DNA of 64,000 nt from the NCBI RefSeq assembly GCF_005885815.1, contig NZ_CP040602.1:883630-947629 (forward strand), given 5' to 3'. The position numbers and the translations under genes are program-made. Under the pieces are notes generated by a model. That model searched no databases. It saw only the letters and a list, made by a program, of their open reading frames with translations, and was not told where the DNA came from. Positions 56,154 through 64,000 of this stretch are shown in pieces (the stretch's first letter is position 1; each line of letters opens with the position of its first letter). Origin of the DNA: Thiomicrorhabdus sediminis. GTDB lineage: Bacteria; Pseudomonadota; Gammaproteobacteria; Thiomicrospirales; Thiomicrospiraceae.

Positions 56154-57236
56154 CTATACCGACATAAAAGGGTAGTCGTTGTAGCCTTTCGCTCCCGGTG
56201 TATAGAAGGTATCGGGATCGGCCTGATTGAGCTCTGCATTGGCTGCAATGCGCTCCGGCAGATCGGGATTGGCGATAAAAGGCACACCAAAGGCGACCGC
56301 CGCTGAATTACCGGTGGCGATTTCCGCTTCGGCTTCTTCAGCACTGTAACCCATATTGGTAATCAGATTGCCCTGGTAGACTTTTTGCGCGACCGATAAA
56401 ACGTCTTCGGTTTGCTCGCCATAAAAATCGCTGCGCATAATATGCAGATAAGCCAGGTCATACTGGTTTAGCCTTTCACACAAATACTGCGTCAAGCCAC
56501 ATGGGTCACTGTCTCGCATCGAGTTGAAGCTATTGATTGGTGAAATTCGGATACCGATACGCTGTTCATCGATAACACTCATACAAGCATCGAGGATTTC
56601 AAATAATAAACGAGAGCGGTTTTCCAAGCTGCCGCCGTATTCGTCTTCGCGTTTGTTTGAACCGTCTCTGAGGAATTCATCAATCAGATAACCGTTGGCG
56701 GCGTGGATTTCGATGCCGTCAAAACCGGCTTTGACGGCATTGATCGCCGCTTGTTTAAAGCCTGCCACAATTGCCGGGATTTCCGCTGTCTGCAAAGCAC
56801 GTGGAAGGGTATAAGCCTGTTTTCCATTTGGGGTATGCACATCGGCATTGGTGATGGCTATTGCGCTAGGAGCAACAGGTGTGCGGCCATTGTTTAAATC
56901 CGGGTGACATGCGCGTCCGCCGTGCCAGACCTGCACAAAAATGCGCCCGCCTTTATCGTGAACGGCTTGAGTGACTTTCTGCCAACCTTCAATCTGTGCT
57001 TCTGAATAGATTCCCGGTTCTTTCCAAAATGCACTGCAGCCTTCCATTGCCATCGTCGCTTCGGCAATTAACAGGCCGGCACTGGCTCTTTGCGCATAGT
57101 GCTCCACCATCAATTCATTAGGAATATGGTCTTGCTCGGTTCTTGCTCGTGTTAACGGTGCCATAACGAAACGATTCGGTAATTCTACAGCACCGAGTTT
57201 TAGTGGCGTGAATAGATTTGGAAATTGATCAGACAT
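56154..57236 (-). CDS. old yellow enzyme family alkene reductase (NemA-like)
   Basis: A 360-residue FMN-dependent enzyme that reduces activated C=C bonds with NAD(P)H; relatives are N-ethylmaleimide reductase and nitroester reductases. The N-terminal FTPLKLGAVELPNRFVMAPLTR is the FMN-binding start. The catalytic HAANGYLIDEFL and the NKREDEYGGSLENRSR segment are intact, and ISPINSFNSM is conserved. It is preceded by ~100 bp of gap on its own, and it may defend against electrophiles. No regulator is adjacent. It is not obviously linked to the lipid cluster beyond it. Confidence 0.92.
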   Translation of the reverse strand: MSDQFPNLFTPLKLGAVELPNRFVMAPLTRARTEQDHIPNELMVEHYAQRASAGLLIAEATMAMEGCSAFWKEPGIYSEAQIEGWQKVTQAVHDKGGRIFVQVWHGGRACHPDLNNGRTPVAPSAIAITNADVHTPNGKQAYTLPRALQTAEIPAIVAGFKQAAINAVKAGFDGIEIHAANGYLIDEFLRDGSNKREDEYGGSLENRSRLLFEILDACMSVIDEQRIGIRISPINSFNSMRDSDPCGLTQYLCERLNQYDLAYLHIMRSDFYGEQTEDVLSVAQKVYQGNLITNMGYSAEEAEAEIATGNSAAVAFGVPFIANPDLPERIAANAELNQADPDTFYTPGAKGYNDYPFMSV

Positions 57237-57397
57237 ATTGTGCTTCCCATTAGATATACAGATAAATAACTGCTCATTTAGTTTTCAATAAATTCGCTTG
57301 AACAGTTTGTGTTTGCGTTAACTATAGCAAATCGTAAGGTATATCAATGTTCGAGTCTAAGGAAAACTGAGTTAAGCAATGTGCAACAAAACGCACT

Positions 57398-58693
57398 TCA
57401 AAATTGCAAAAAAATCCGTGTCTTTAGTATGTGCAGTACCCAAGTTTTCAATACGATTGCCGGTAATGCATATAACAGTAATAACCCCGTATCCGGTTCT
57501 ATGCCAAGCCAGTTGAGGCCGTCTAACGCCGGTAAAGAAAATCCGATGGCAACCGCCAAACTTAATTTGGTTGTCATTCCCCAAATACCGAATAAAAATC
57601 CATTTAAATTTTCTGAACGTTGCGAAACTTGTCGGCTAATATCGGTTTGTATTGATGCTGGAATGGCAATATCGACGACCAGGCTGAGACCGGTTAAAAC
57701 ACAGATAATCAGATAAAGGGTTTCATTGGCCTCGTCTAAAGCAAACACCGCTAAAAAACTCATGGCGGACAGAGCAATCGATAAACGCCAAATTTTGATG
57801 TTACCAAAACGTCTGGCCAAATAAAGCCAAACTGGTAGGGCGAGTAACCCGGTTAAAAAATAAACCAACAGAAATACGCCGACTTGATCTTTGAGCTGCA
57901 GATATTGGTCGACAAAAATTATAAACAGCGTCGCAGGAATGGCATTGGCTAGGTTATTTAAAAAATAAGGTTTGAAAATCTTTAAGGCAAAAGAGTGATG
58001 GCAACGGATTATTTGCCACTGCTGAAAAAAACTATGCGCTTTGTGGTCGGTAGGGGGGCTAGGCTGAAGTTTTGCTCTTTGCGTTATCAAAAGCAGTAAT
58101 GAGAACATGAAAATGGCCACCAGAATAAGCCAGAAACTGTTGTAAAAGCGTTGTTCTGTGACCTCTGTCTGTAACAAGAAAGGCAGTAGCAGCATAGCCA
58201 TAACGCCAATGATGGAAAGGCTTTCTCTGGCGCTTATCAATGGATTTTGTCGGTTTTCAATATTACGGCCTGTTGCAGAATTGTCTGCAGGAGAGATTTC
58301 TGCGGCAAGTGCAAGGTAGGGAATTTGTACCAGTGTCCAAAAAAAATAACTGATGAAACTCAGGGCAAAGATTAAAATCCAGGAAGGGTTACTCTCACTA
58401 ATCAAGGTAGGTTGAAACAGGAATAATAAGCTGATCAACAACAAAATGCTGGCGATGAAGATCTGTTTGATTCGATCAAACTTTACCCTGAATTTGTCAC
58501 TCCAGTAACCAATTAATGGGTCTGTAAACACATCCAGTATTCTCGCTAACAATAGCGCCGAGCCAATCGCGGTTAAACTCAATGAGAATTGTTGATTATA
58601 AAAAGAGGGCAGGTAGATATAAACCGGCAAGCCAAGCATGGCAATAGGCATTGCCAGTAAAGCATAGGAAAAATGGTTTGCTATGGGTCGCAT
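57398..58693 (-). CDS. MFS transporter of the GPH/MelB-like type
   Basis: An approximately 431-residue protein with about 12 spans, from the MFS_2 (glycoside-pentoside-hexuronide-like) family. It is marked by ARILDVFTDPLIGYWSDK near the N-terminus, the segment that holds the conserved acids of the family. Such proteins also occur in cyclopropane-lipid clusters with unknown substrates. The start preferred is ATG 58693. A TTG at 58717 would overlap the upstream NTF2-like gene by 8 bp and is possible. It is the last gene of the leftward unit SDR-NTF2-MFS. Confidence 0.85.
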   Translation of the reverse strand: MRPIANHFSYALLAMPIAMLGLPVYIYLPSFYNQQFSLSLTAIGSALLLARILDVFTDPLIGYWSDKFRVKFDRIKQIFIASILLLISLLFLFQPTLISESNPSWILIFALSFISYFFWTLVQIPYLALAAEISPADNSATGRNIENRQNPLISARESLSIIGVMAMLLLPFLLQTEVTEQRFYNSFWLILVAIFMFSLLLLITQRAKLQPSPPTDHKAHSFFQQWQIIRCHHSFALKIFKPYFLNNLANAIPATLFIIFVDQYLQLKDQVGVFLLVYFLTGLLALPVWLYLARRFGNIKIWRLSIALSAMSFLAVFALDEANETLYLIICVLTGLSLVVDIAIPASIQTDISRQVSQRSENLNGFLFGIWGMTTKLSLAVAIGFSLPALDGLNWLGIEPDTGLLLLYALPAIVLKTWVLHILKTRIFLQF

Positions 58694-58709
58694 CGATCTA
58701 TCTCTATGC

Positions 58710-59180
58710 TCAAGCAACGGTGAGTTTGCGTTTTACCAATCTAATCAGGCTACCCAATAGAGGCAGTTTCTCGTAGAAGTACTCTGCCGCGTCCCAAAAA
58801 TCGATATGCTTGGTTATCAATCCGGTTTCATCCAGTTGAATAAGGCTATTGCCAATAATGGTTTCCAGCTGATTGGCGTTTGGTGAAAGCTTAAAACTGA
58901 ATTGCCAGTAAGCACTACCCTGGTTCTCGTCAAAATAAACGTTGATAATTTTGAATTCAGGCTCATAACACTGACTGAACATATGGAGGAAGATTCGCTC
59001 ACAGTGTTGCGCATCAAATACATGGTTAAAGGGGTCCTTAAACTCTATTTGAGGATGCCATCTAGGCGTTAAATCCTCAGCCAGATTATTGATAGACAAA
59101 TTTTCAAAGCATGCCAAATAATCCTCAAGTGATTGTTTTAAAAGATTATTGTTTATGGGGTTGTCTGTTGCGGTCTTCAT
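58710..59180 (-). CDS. NTF2-like (SnoaL-type) protein of the lipid cluster
   Basis: A 156-residue protein with the fold features of the nuclear transport factor 2 family: an N-terminal helix pair, then FKDPFNHVFDAQ (a fold-typical turn), and a beta-rich end with LDETGLITKHIDFWD. No signal peptide is present. Members are common in cfa-type clusters, where they may bind or act on a lipid intermediate, but a function is not established. It overlaps the upstream SDR gene by 35 bp, so translation is coupled. Confidence 0.78.
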   Translation of the reverse strand: MKTATDNPINNNLLKQSLEDYLACFENLSINNLAEDLTPRWHPQIEFKDPFNHVFDAQHCERIFLHMFSQCYEPEFKIINVYFDENQGSAYWQFSFKLSPNANQLETIIGNSLIQLDETGLITKHIDFWDAAEYFYEKLPLLGSLIRLVKRKLTVA

Positions 59181-59946
59181 CTTTCAAAGCCTTTTGGGTG
59201 ATCGCTAAAGTCCAACTTTTAGGGAGTCGTTTAAGGGTTCCCAGCAAGCTGGAAAGTGAAAATGGAAAGCGGGTTTCAAATTTATTATGGTTGAACACCT
59301 TGGCAATCTTTGCTGCAGCTTGTTCGGCATCCATCAATCCCAGCATGACAAAATCGTTTTTTGCGGTCAATCTGGTCTTCACAAAACCGTGGTTAATGAC
59401 CTGTAATTGGATATTGTGTGCTTTGAGTTCGGGTTGCAGTGATTCAGCCAGATTCATTAAAGCCGCTTTGGGAGCGGAGTAGGCCCCTCCATAGGGCAAG
59501 CCGAAATCAGCTGCAAGACTGATATTCCATATCCAGCGGCCGTGACCTTGATTCAAAAAGCACTCTTTTAAGGCTATTAACATGCGAACTGCACCCAGAT
59601 AGTTTATATCGTTGGTTTTTTCAAATTCTGTCATTTGCCATTCAGACATTTTCATCGGAGTATAGGTGCCAGCGTTATAAAAAGCGATATCGACCACCTC
59701 TAAAAAGGCAATGGCTTCTTTAACTGCGCTTTCGATCTGTTGATTTTTCGTTACGTCTAGGTTTAGTAATTTAAGTTGAGAGTGATGTTTTTTTTGCAGC
59801 TTCAGTAGCGATAGTGAAGATTCTGCGCCACGCGATGAAACCACCAATTTATGGCCTTGATCAAGCAAAATCTGAGTCAGCTCAAAACCGATTCCCTGTG
59901 AGCCACCAATCAACCAGATTCGATGAAGCTTATGTTCGCTATGCAT
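59146..59946 (-). CDS. short-chain dehydrogenase/reductase
   Basis: A 266-residue SDR. The NAD(P)-binding motif is GGSQGIGFEL with NAGTYTP following, and the catalytic Tyr-Lys pair is YSAPKAAL. The C-terminal end diverges from FabG-like members. It is the first gene of the leftward unit, divergent from the FAD oxidoreductase, DUF1365 and cfa genes. The substrate is not known; the context suggests a fatty-acyl or membrane-lipid modification. An RNA start close to the intergenic repeats is likely. Confidence 0.88.
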   Translation of the reverse strand: MHSEHKLHRIWLIGGSQGIGFELTQILLDQGHKLVVSSRGAESSLSLLKLQKKHHSQLKLLNLDVTKNQQIESAVKEAIAFLEVVDIAFYNAGTYTPMKMSEWQMTEFEKTNDINYLGAVRMLIALKECFLNQGHGRWIWNISLAADFGLPYGGAYSAPKAALMNLAESLQPELKAHNIQLQVINHGFVKTRLTAKNDFVMLGLMDAEQAAAKIAKVFNHNKFETRFPFSLSSLLGTLKRLPKSWTLAITQKALKDEDRNRQPHKQ

Positions 59947-59971
59947 TTTGACCTCGATAGTTGTTAAAACT

Positions 59972-60053
59972 TATACAGAGATTGTATTTAATTGTACAGC
60001 ATGGCTTGACTAATTGTATAGTTATTGTATAAATTGTATGTAAAACCTATACA
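59972..60053. promoter_or_regulatory. TTGTAYA-type repeat array in a divergent promoter
   Basis: The 160-bp gap between the SDR and FAD-oxidoreductase genes has seven TGTAYA-like hexamers. They are TATACA 59972, TGTATT 59983, TGTACA 59993, TGTATA 60015, TGTATA 60026, TGTATG 60035 and TATACA 60048. Several are spaced 9-11 bp in direct orientation. A TTGACT (60006-60011) with TATAAA (60028-60033), 16-bp spacing, suggests a rightward promoter covered by them. MerR-type light-responsive LitR/CarH regulators bind such TGTAYA repeats, so a member elsewhere in the genome is a candidate. No regulator gene lies in the window. Confidence 0.6.
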
Positions 60054-60106
60054 GAAAGTCTGTTAGCGATTGACAGCAAAAGGCTCATCGAGTCACTGGA
60101 ACGAAT

Positions 60107-61531
60107 ATGAAATCTTCAATAAATCAAGATAACTCAATGCACAAGACGAATCAGACTATAAAGGGTTCCAATCAGCCTAAACGTATCGCTGTCATTGGTA
60201 GTGGTATCAGTTCCTTAAGTGCGGCTTGGTTTTTGGGTCAAGAGCATGAGGTTGTCTTGTTTGAAAAGGATAGCCGTCTTGGCGGTCATACCAATACGGT
60301 CGATGTATATGAAAAAGTCGGTAAAGCCTTGTCTATAGATACAGGGTTTATTGTATTTAACCGCCCAAACTACCCGAATTTAACCAAGATGTTTAAGTAT
60401 TTAGGCGTTACTACTCAGAATACAGATATGAGTTTTTCGGTATCGATTGATAAAGGGAATAACTCAAAGCTTGAATATTCAGGTACCGATTTGAACGGTT
60501 TGTTCGCCCAGAGGAGCAATATTTTATCCTGGCAACATTGGTCGATGATTGGTGAAATTCTGAGGTTTAATCGCTTGGCCAAATCTCAACTCAAAGCTAA
60601 CAGCTGTTCGAATATGTGCTTGAGCGATTACCTGGACAAGTTTAACTTTTCCACAAAAATGCGGGAGCATTATTTATTACCTATGGCAGCCGCTATCTGG
60701 TCATGCCCTGTGGAGACGATGTTGAGGTTTCCGACAAGAAGTTTTTTACAGTTTTTTGAGAATCATGGACTGCTCAACATCGAGGACCGCCCTCAGTGGG
60801 AAACGGTAACTAATGGTTCCAAGACCTATATTGATAAAATCCTTGCACAGGGAAATTTTGAATGTCGCCTCAATACGGCAGTAGTGAGTATTGAGCAAGA
60901 AAACGATCAAGTTGTATTACACACCAATAAAGGTCAATTATTGGTATTTGACGAAGTGATCCTGGGCTGCCATGCCGATCAAGCCTGGCGAATGATGGAT
61001 GCCAATCTTCGTCAAACATTCAGTCCTTTGGCAAATTTTCGATACCAAGAAAATATCGCCTACCTGCATTGCGATAGTTCATTGATGCCTGAAAAAAAAC
61101 GCGCCTGGTCAAGCTGGAACTATCTGCGCGATATGCAAAAACAGGAATCATCGGTCGCGGTTTCTTATTGGATGAATTTGCTGCAACAACTTGATACTTC
61201 GATAGATTACTTTGTCACCCTTAATCCATCGGTAGTTCCGCAGCAGGATAAAACCATTAAAAAAATCGTTTATGAACATCCGGTATTTGATGAAGCCGCT
61301 GTGAATTCGCAGAGCGAATTGTGCCAGTTACAAGGGCAACACCATATTTGGTTGTGCGGCAGTTATTTTGGCTATGGTTTTCATGAAGACGGCCTAAGCA
61401 GTTCTGTGGCACTGATGCGTCTATGGGGTATTGATTTGCCTTGGGAAAGAGCTGTCGGATTTGATCAGGAATCATCGGCCAATAACGCCGATCTGACCAA
61501 TCAATACGAATTTGAGTCAAAAGCGAGCTAG
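60107..61531 (+). CDS. FAD-dependent amine-oxidase-like oxidoreductase
   Basis: A 474-residue flavoprotein. The dinucleotide-binding motif is IAVIGSGISSLSAAWFLG after a ~25-residue polar N-terminal extension, with EVVLFEKDSRLGGHTNTV as its second half. It belongs to the NAD(P)/FAD-binding amine oxidase group found beside cyclopropane synthase genes. A membrane-lipid desaturation or dehydrogenation role is inferred from context only. It starts the rightward unit, with DUF1365 28 bp further on. Confidence 0.87.
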   Translation: MKSSINQDNSMHKTNQTIKGSNQPKRIAVIGSGISSLSAAWFLGQEHEVVLFEKDSRLGGHTNTVDVYEKVGKALSIDTGFIVFNRPNYPNLTKMFKYLGVTTQNTDMSFSVSIDKGNNSKLEYSGTDLNGLFAQRSNILSWQHWSMIGEILRFNRLAKSQLKANSCSNMCLSDYLDKFNFSTKMREHYLLPMAAAIWSCPVETMLRFPTRSFLQFFENHGLLNIEDRPQWETVTNGSKTYIDKILAQGNFECRLNTAVVSIEQENDQVVLHTNKGQLLVFDEVILGCHADQAWRMMDANLRQTFSPLANFRYQENIAYLHCDSSLMPEKKRAWSSWNYLRDMQKQESSVAVSYWMNLLQQLDTSIDYFVTLNPSVVPQQDKTIKKIVYEHPVFDEAAVNSQSELCQLQGQHHIWLCGSYFGYGFHEDGLSSSVALMRLWGIDLPWERAVGFDQESSANNADLTNQYEFESKAS

Positions 61532-61559
61532 AACGGTTAAACCAAGCGGAGAATTATAA

Positions 61560-62342
61560 ATGCCAAGTACCTTATATATAGGACAGGTAATGCACCAACG
61601 TTTCTTCCCATTTGAATACCGGTTCAACTATGGAGTGTTTAGCCTGCGTGTCGATATTGATGAGATTGAATCAGAGACTGACTCATTGGCAATTCTCAGT
61701 TTTGATAGATTCAATCTGTTAAGTCTTTATCGTCGTGACTTTGGAGCACGATCAGAACAGTCGTGGCGTAGTTGGTTTGAACAACTGCTTTTGTACTATG
61801 GTGTCCATAATAAATTTGCACGCATCGAGTTGGTTTGTATGCCTCGATGTTTGGGTTATCAATTTAATCCTTTGGCAATGTGGTACGGCTACGATGAACA
61901 GGGGCAACTGATTGCTGTGGTGGCCGAAGTCAGTAACACTTTTGGCCAATGGCATCATTATGTTTTAAGTGATCAGGGACGACCATTGAACGAGAAAATA
62001 TGTGCCGGAGCCGACAAAGAGTTTCATGTTTCACCATTTTTGAATATGAATTGCCATTATCGTTTTCGGTTACGAAAGCCCGATCTCAATTATCAGTTAG
62101 GAATCTATGAGACTCAGAATCAACGGCCGGTTTTAAATGCGATTCAGGTCGCTAAAGAACAGGATTTGGTTAACAGCAATCTGCTCAAGGCATTTTTAAA
62201 ATTGCCATTCAATAGTTTTAAAGTGATTGTCATGATTCATTGGTGGGCGATGAAAATTTGGTTCAAAGGAGGCAAGTTTCATACGACACCGAAATATCTG
62301 GCTAATACTCAATACAGCCATACGGAGATGACGTTATGTTAA
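61560..62342 (+). CDS. DUF1365 family protein
   Basis: A 260-residue protein of the DUF1365 family, which nearly always lies between an FAD oxidoreductase and a cyclopropane-fatty-acid synthase. The start is LYIGQVMHQRFFPFEYRFNYGVF, followed by the conserved LVCMPRCLGYQFNPLAMWYGYD and VAEVSNTFGQWHHYV. Neither a signal peptide nor a clear membrane span is present. The biochemical role is not known. The stop overlaps the cfa start by 7 bp. The C-terminal HWWAMKIWFKGGKF is typical. Confidence 0.9.
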   Translation: MPSTLYIGQVMHQRFFPFEYRFNYGVFSLRVDIDEIESETDSLAILSFDRFNLLSLYRRDFGARSEQSWRSWFEQLLLYYGVHNKFARIELVCMPRCLGYQFNPLAMWYGYDEQGQLIAVVAEVSNTFGQWHHYVLSDQGRPLNEKICAGADKEFHVSPFLNMNCHYRFRLRKPDLNYQLGIYETQNQRPVLNAIQVAKEQDLVNSNLLKAFLKLPFNSFKVIVMIHWWAMKIWFKGGKFHTTPKYLANTQYSHTEMTLC

Positions 62343-63586
62343 GAAATAATGCAGCGCTAAAATCTTCCTCTTTTGCCAAACTGGCCTTTTTAGAAAAATT
62401 ACTGCCTGCTTCTTTATTGCAGCGTTTTATTATTAATTTGCCTTTTAAAAACATCGAGAAGGGTGTTTTAGTGATCAGTCTGGCAGAGAAAAGTTATCGT
62501 TTTGAGGGTGCCAGCCTAGGCGCGCATGCCGAGTTGATAATTGTTCATCCGGTGCGTGCATATTGGTTGATAAAAACCCAAGGTGAACTTGGTTTTGCCC
62601 AAGCATATTATGAAGGTGCCATTGATACCAGTTCTCTGTACCAATTGATGGATCTCGCTTTTGAAAATCAAACCGTTTTTGAACCGTTATTGGCACAAGG
62701 TAAACTGTCTTTTCTGAAGTTACTTGAGCACAGAAAAAACCATAATTCTATGGTCAATAGTCGAAGCAATATTTCCTATCACTACGATTTGGGTAACGAC
62801 TTCTACAGTCTTTGGTTAGATAAAACCATGTCCTATTCGAGTGGTATCTTTGCGCACAAAGATGATTCGTTGTTTGAGGCGCAACAACAAAAATACGGCA
62901 AAATTCTCAATGATCTATGTATTGGTGAAGACAGCACTGTATTGGAGATTGGTTGTGGTTGGGGCGGTTTTATGGAGATGGCTTTGGAAAAAGGTGCCAA
63001 GGTAACTGGTTTGACCCTATCGGAAGAGCAAAAGAAATACGCCCAACACCGTTTGCAGCAGCAATTTTTGGCAAACCGTTTTGATATAAAGCTACAAGAT
63101 TACCGTTTGGAGCAACAGCAATACGATTTCATCGTCAGTATAGAAATGTTCGAAGCGGTAGGTAAAGAGTATTGGCAGCAATATTTTGCCACCTTAAAGC
63201 GCTGTTTGAAACCGGGAGGAAAGGTTGCTATTCAGGTCATTACCATTAGCGATGCTGTCGTTGAAACTTATCAAAACTCGGTTGATTTCATTCAAGCCTA
63301 TATTTTTCCGGGCGGATTATTACCGAGTGTTGAGCAGCTTTATCTATTGAGTACTGAGAACGGTTTTAGCGTTGAGCAAAACTTTGATTTCGGTGCCGAT
63401 TACGCCAGAACCTGTCAAATCTGGAAGCACGACTTCAATAACCATGCCGAAATACTTACTGAAAAAGGCTATGATCAAGCCTTTCAACGATTATGGAACT
63501 ATTATTTGGATTATTGCACCATAGGATTTGAAAAAGGCCATATTTCGGTCAATCAGCTCGTGCTCAGTAGACATGGCGATTCATAA
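62336..63586 (+). CDS. cfa: cyclopropane-fatty-acyl-phospholipid synthase
   Basis: A 416-residue S-adenosylmethionine-dependent enzyme that adds a methylene across cis double bonds of phospholipid acyl chains in the membrane. The SAM site is VLEIGCGWGGFMEMAL with TGLTLSEEQKKYA, and the Cfa signature YDLGNDFYSLWLDKTMSYSS is in place. The C-terminal QAYIFPGGLLPS fits. Length 416 is above E. coli Cfa (382) because of the N-terminal region. The start is ATG 62336 with GGAG upstream, overlapping DUF1365. A DUF3833 lipoprotein gene follows, as in other clusters of this kind. Confidence 0.95.
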   Translation: MLRNNAALKSSSFAKLAFLEKLLPASLLQRFIINLPFKNIEKGVLVISLAEKSYRFEGASLGAHAELIIVHPVRAYWLIKTQGELGFAQAYYEGAIDTSSLYQLMDLAFENQTVFEPLLAQGKLSFLKLLEHRKNHNSMVNSRSNISYHYDLGNDFYSLWLDKTMSYSSGIFAHKDDSLFEAQQQKYGKILNDLCIGEDSTVLEIGCGWGGFMEMALEKGAKVTGLTLSEEQKKYAQHRLQQQFLANRFDIKLQDYRLEQQQYDFIVSIEMFEAVGKEYWQQYFATLKRCLKPGGKVAIQVITISDAVVETYQNSVDFIQAYIFPGGLLPSVEQLYLLSTENGFSVEQNFDFGADYARTCQIWKHDFNNHAEILTEKGYDQAFQRLWNYYLDYCTIGFEKGHISVNQLVLSRHGDS

Positions 63587-63606
63587 GACGATATGTGGAG
63601 GCTTTT

Positions 63607-64000
63607 ATGAAAATTCAATCAATAAAAGTTTTATTGGCTTTGGCTACTATGACGCTTTTGCAAGGATGTTCCAGTATGAATGTGGATATGTATCAAAACG
63701 AGAAACCTCAATTGGATCTATTTAGCTACTTTGATGGCTATACTAAGGCTTATGGTCAGTTTCAGAATCGTTCGGGTCAACTGATACGTCGCTTCGAGGT
63801 CGATATACAAGGCTCCATTAATAAGCAGGCGGAACAACTCAAGCTGGATGAAAGCTTTGTATATCATGATGGCGAAAAGCAAACCCGTGTTTGGTATATC
63901 GACAGAGCAGGGGACAAGCGTTACAGCGGAAAGGCCGACGATGTGATTGGCCAAGCGAACGGCAAAGTAGCTGGTAACGCTTTTCGTTGGCAATACACCT
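63607..64000 (+). CDS. DUF3833 lipoprotein, 3' end cut by window
   Basis: A partial gene of 131 visible codons. The start is ATG 63607, 20 bp after cfa. A lipoprotein signal ends in LLQGCSS (Cys21), so an outer- or inner-membrane-anchored lipoprotein is expected. Beyond it lies LDLFSYFDGYTKAYGQFQNR, the DUF3833 opening; the family belongs to cfa clusters. The frame runs off the window. The function is unknown; the cluster context suggests lipid handling. Confidence 0.9.
   Translation, partial: MKIQSIKVLLALATMTLLQGCSSMNVDMYQNEKPQLDLFSYFDGYTKAYGQFQNRSGQLIRRFEVDIQGSINKQAEQLKLDESFVYHDGEKQTRVWYIDRAGDKRYSGKADDVIGQANGKVAGNAFRWQYT

Noticed and set aside
59972-60053. CRISPR-like short repeats
   Set aside because: Hexamers with irregular 4-22 bp spacing, too short and without spacer units. 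They fit operators.
63528-63725. 65-codon plus-strand frame over the cfa end
   Set aside because: It is out of frame with cfa and the DUF3833 lipoprotein gene, both of which are clear. It has no coding character of its own.

Overview
The window looks like a chromosomal stretch from a flagellated gammaproteobacterium of moderate GC content. The gene order yceF / yceD-rpmF-plsX-fabH-fabD-fabG-acpP-fabF / pabC-mltG-tmk-holB-tatD is the classic gammaproteobacterial fatty-acid and replication cluster. The density of c-di-GMP, chemoreceptor and phosphorelay genes would suit a motile aquatic bacterium, possibly near Thiomicrorhabdus/Hydrogenovibrio; that placement is inference from gene content only. 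No CRISPR array, transposase, integrase or phage gene was found.

Layout. (1) 1-5.1 kb: housekeeping: the 3' part of gcvP, an ACT-domain regulator, serS, a one-domain MGMT protein and tRNA-Ser(UGA). (2) 5.2-14.7 kb: a motility and second-messenger block. It holds a MotA/MotB-type stator pair; a periplasmic NMT1/THI5-like binding domain fused to a diguanylate cyclase; divergently, a free lipoprotein of the same solute-binding type coupled to a GGDEF-EAL protein; and an H-NOX haem sensor followed by a membrane hybrid histidine kinase. (3) 14.9-17.8 kb: two unrecognised proteins, one membrane coiled-coil and one extremely acidic, which share a related helical segment. (4) 18-25 kb: rluA, a low-molecular-weight phosphatase, rne with a long structured leader, rluC, a HAD phosphatase and yceF. 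(5) 25.5-41 kb: the fatty-acid operon, then pabB, pabC, mltG, tmk, holB, a TatD nuclease, an ABC exporter and convergent folD. (6) 41.3-41.7 kb: a tRNA operon Pro-Arg-His-Pro with two identical proline tRNAs. (7) 42-55 kb: a signalling island with a lone Hpt protein, two paralogous REC/HD-GYP c-di-GMP phosphodiesterases, a PAS chemoreceptor, a 1280-residue Hpt/REC/PAS hybrid kinase, a GAF/PAS kinase and two lone receivers. (8) 55-57 kb: a possible decayed gene, a frameshifted tag gene and an old-yellow-enzyme reductase. (9) 57.4-64 kb: two divergent gene sets around cyclopropane-fatty-acyl-phospholipid synthase, with an operator-rich intergenic region made of TTGTAYA-type repeats.

The parts most worth a second look are the paired fused and split solute-binding/c-di-GMP modules at 7.0-11.8 kb, the H-NOX/kinase pair whose YxSxR motif lacks its arginine, the acidic/coiled-coil pair at 14.9-17.8 kb, the multi-Hpt phosphorelay island, and the repeat-dense divergent promoter of the lipid-modification cluster.
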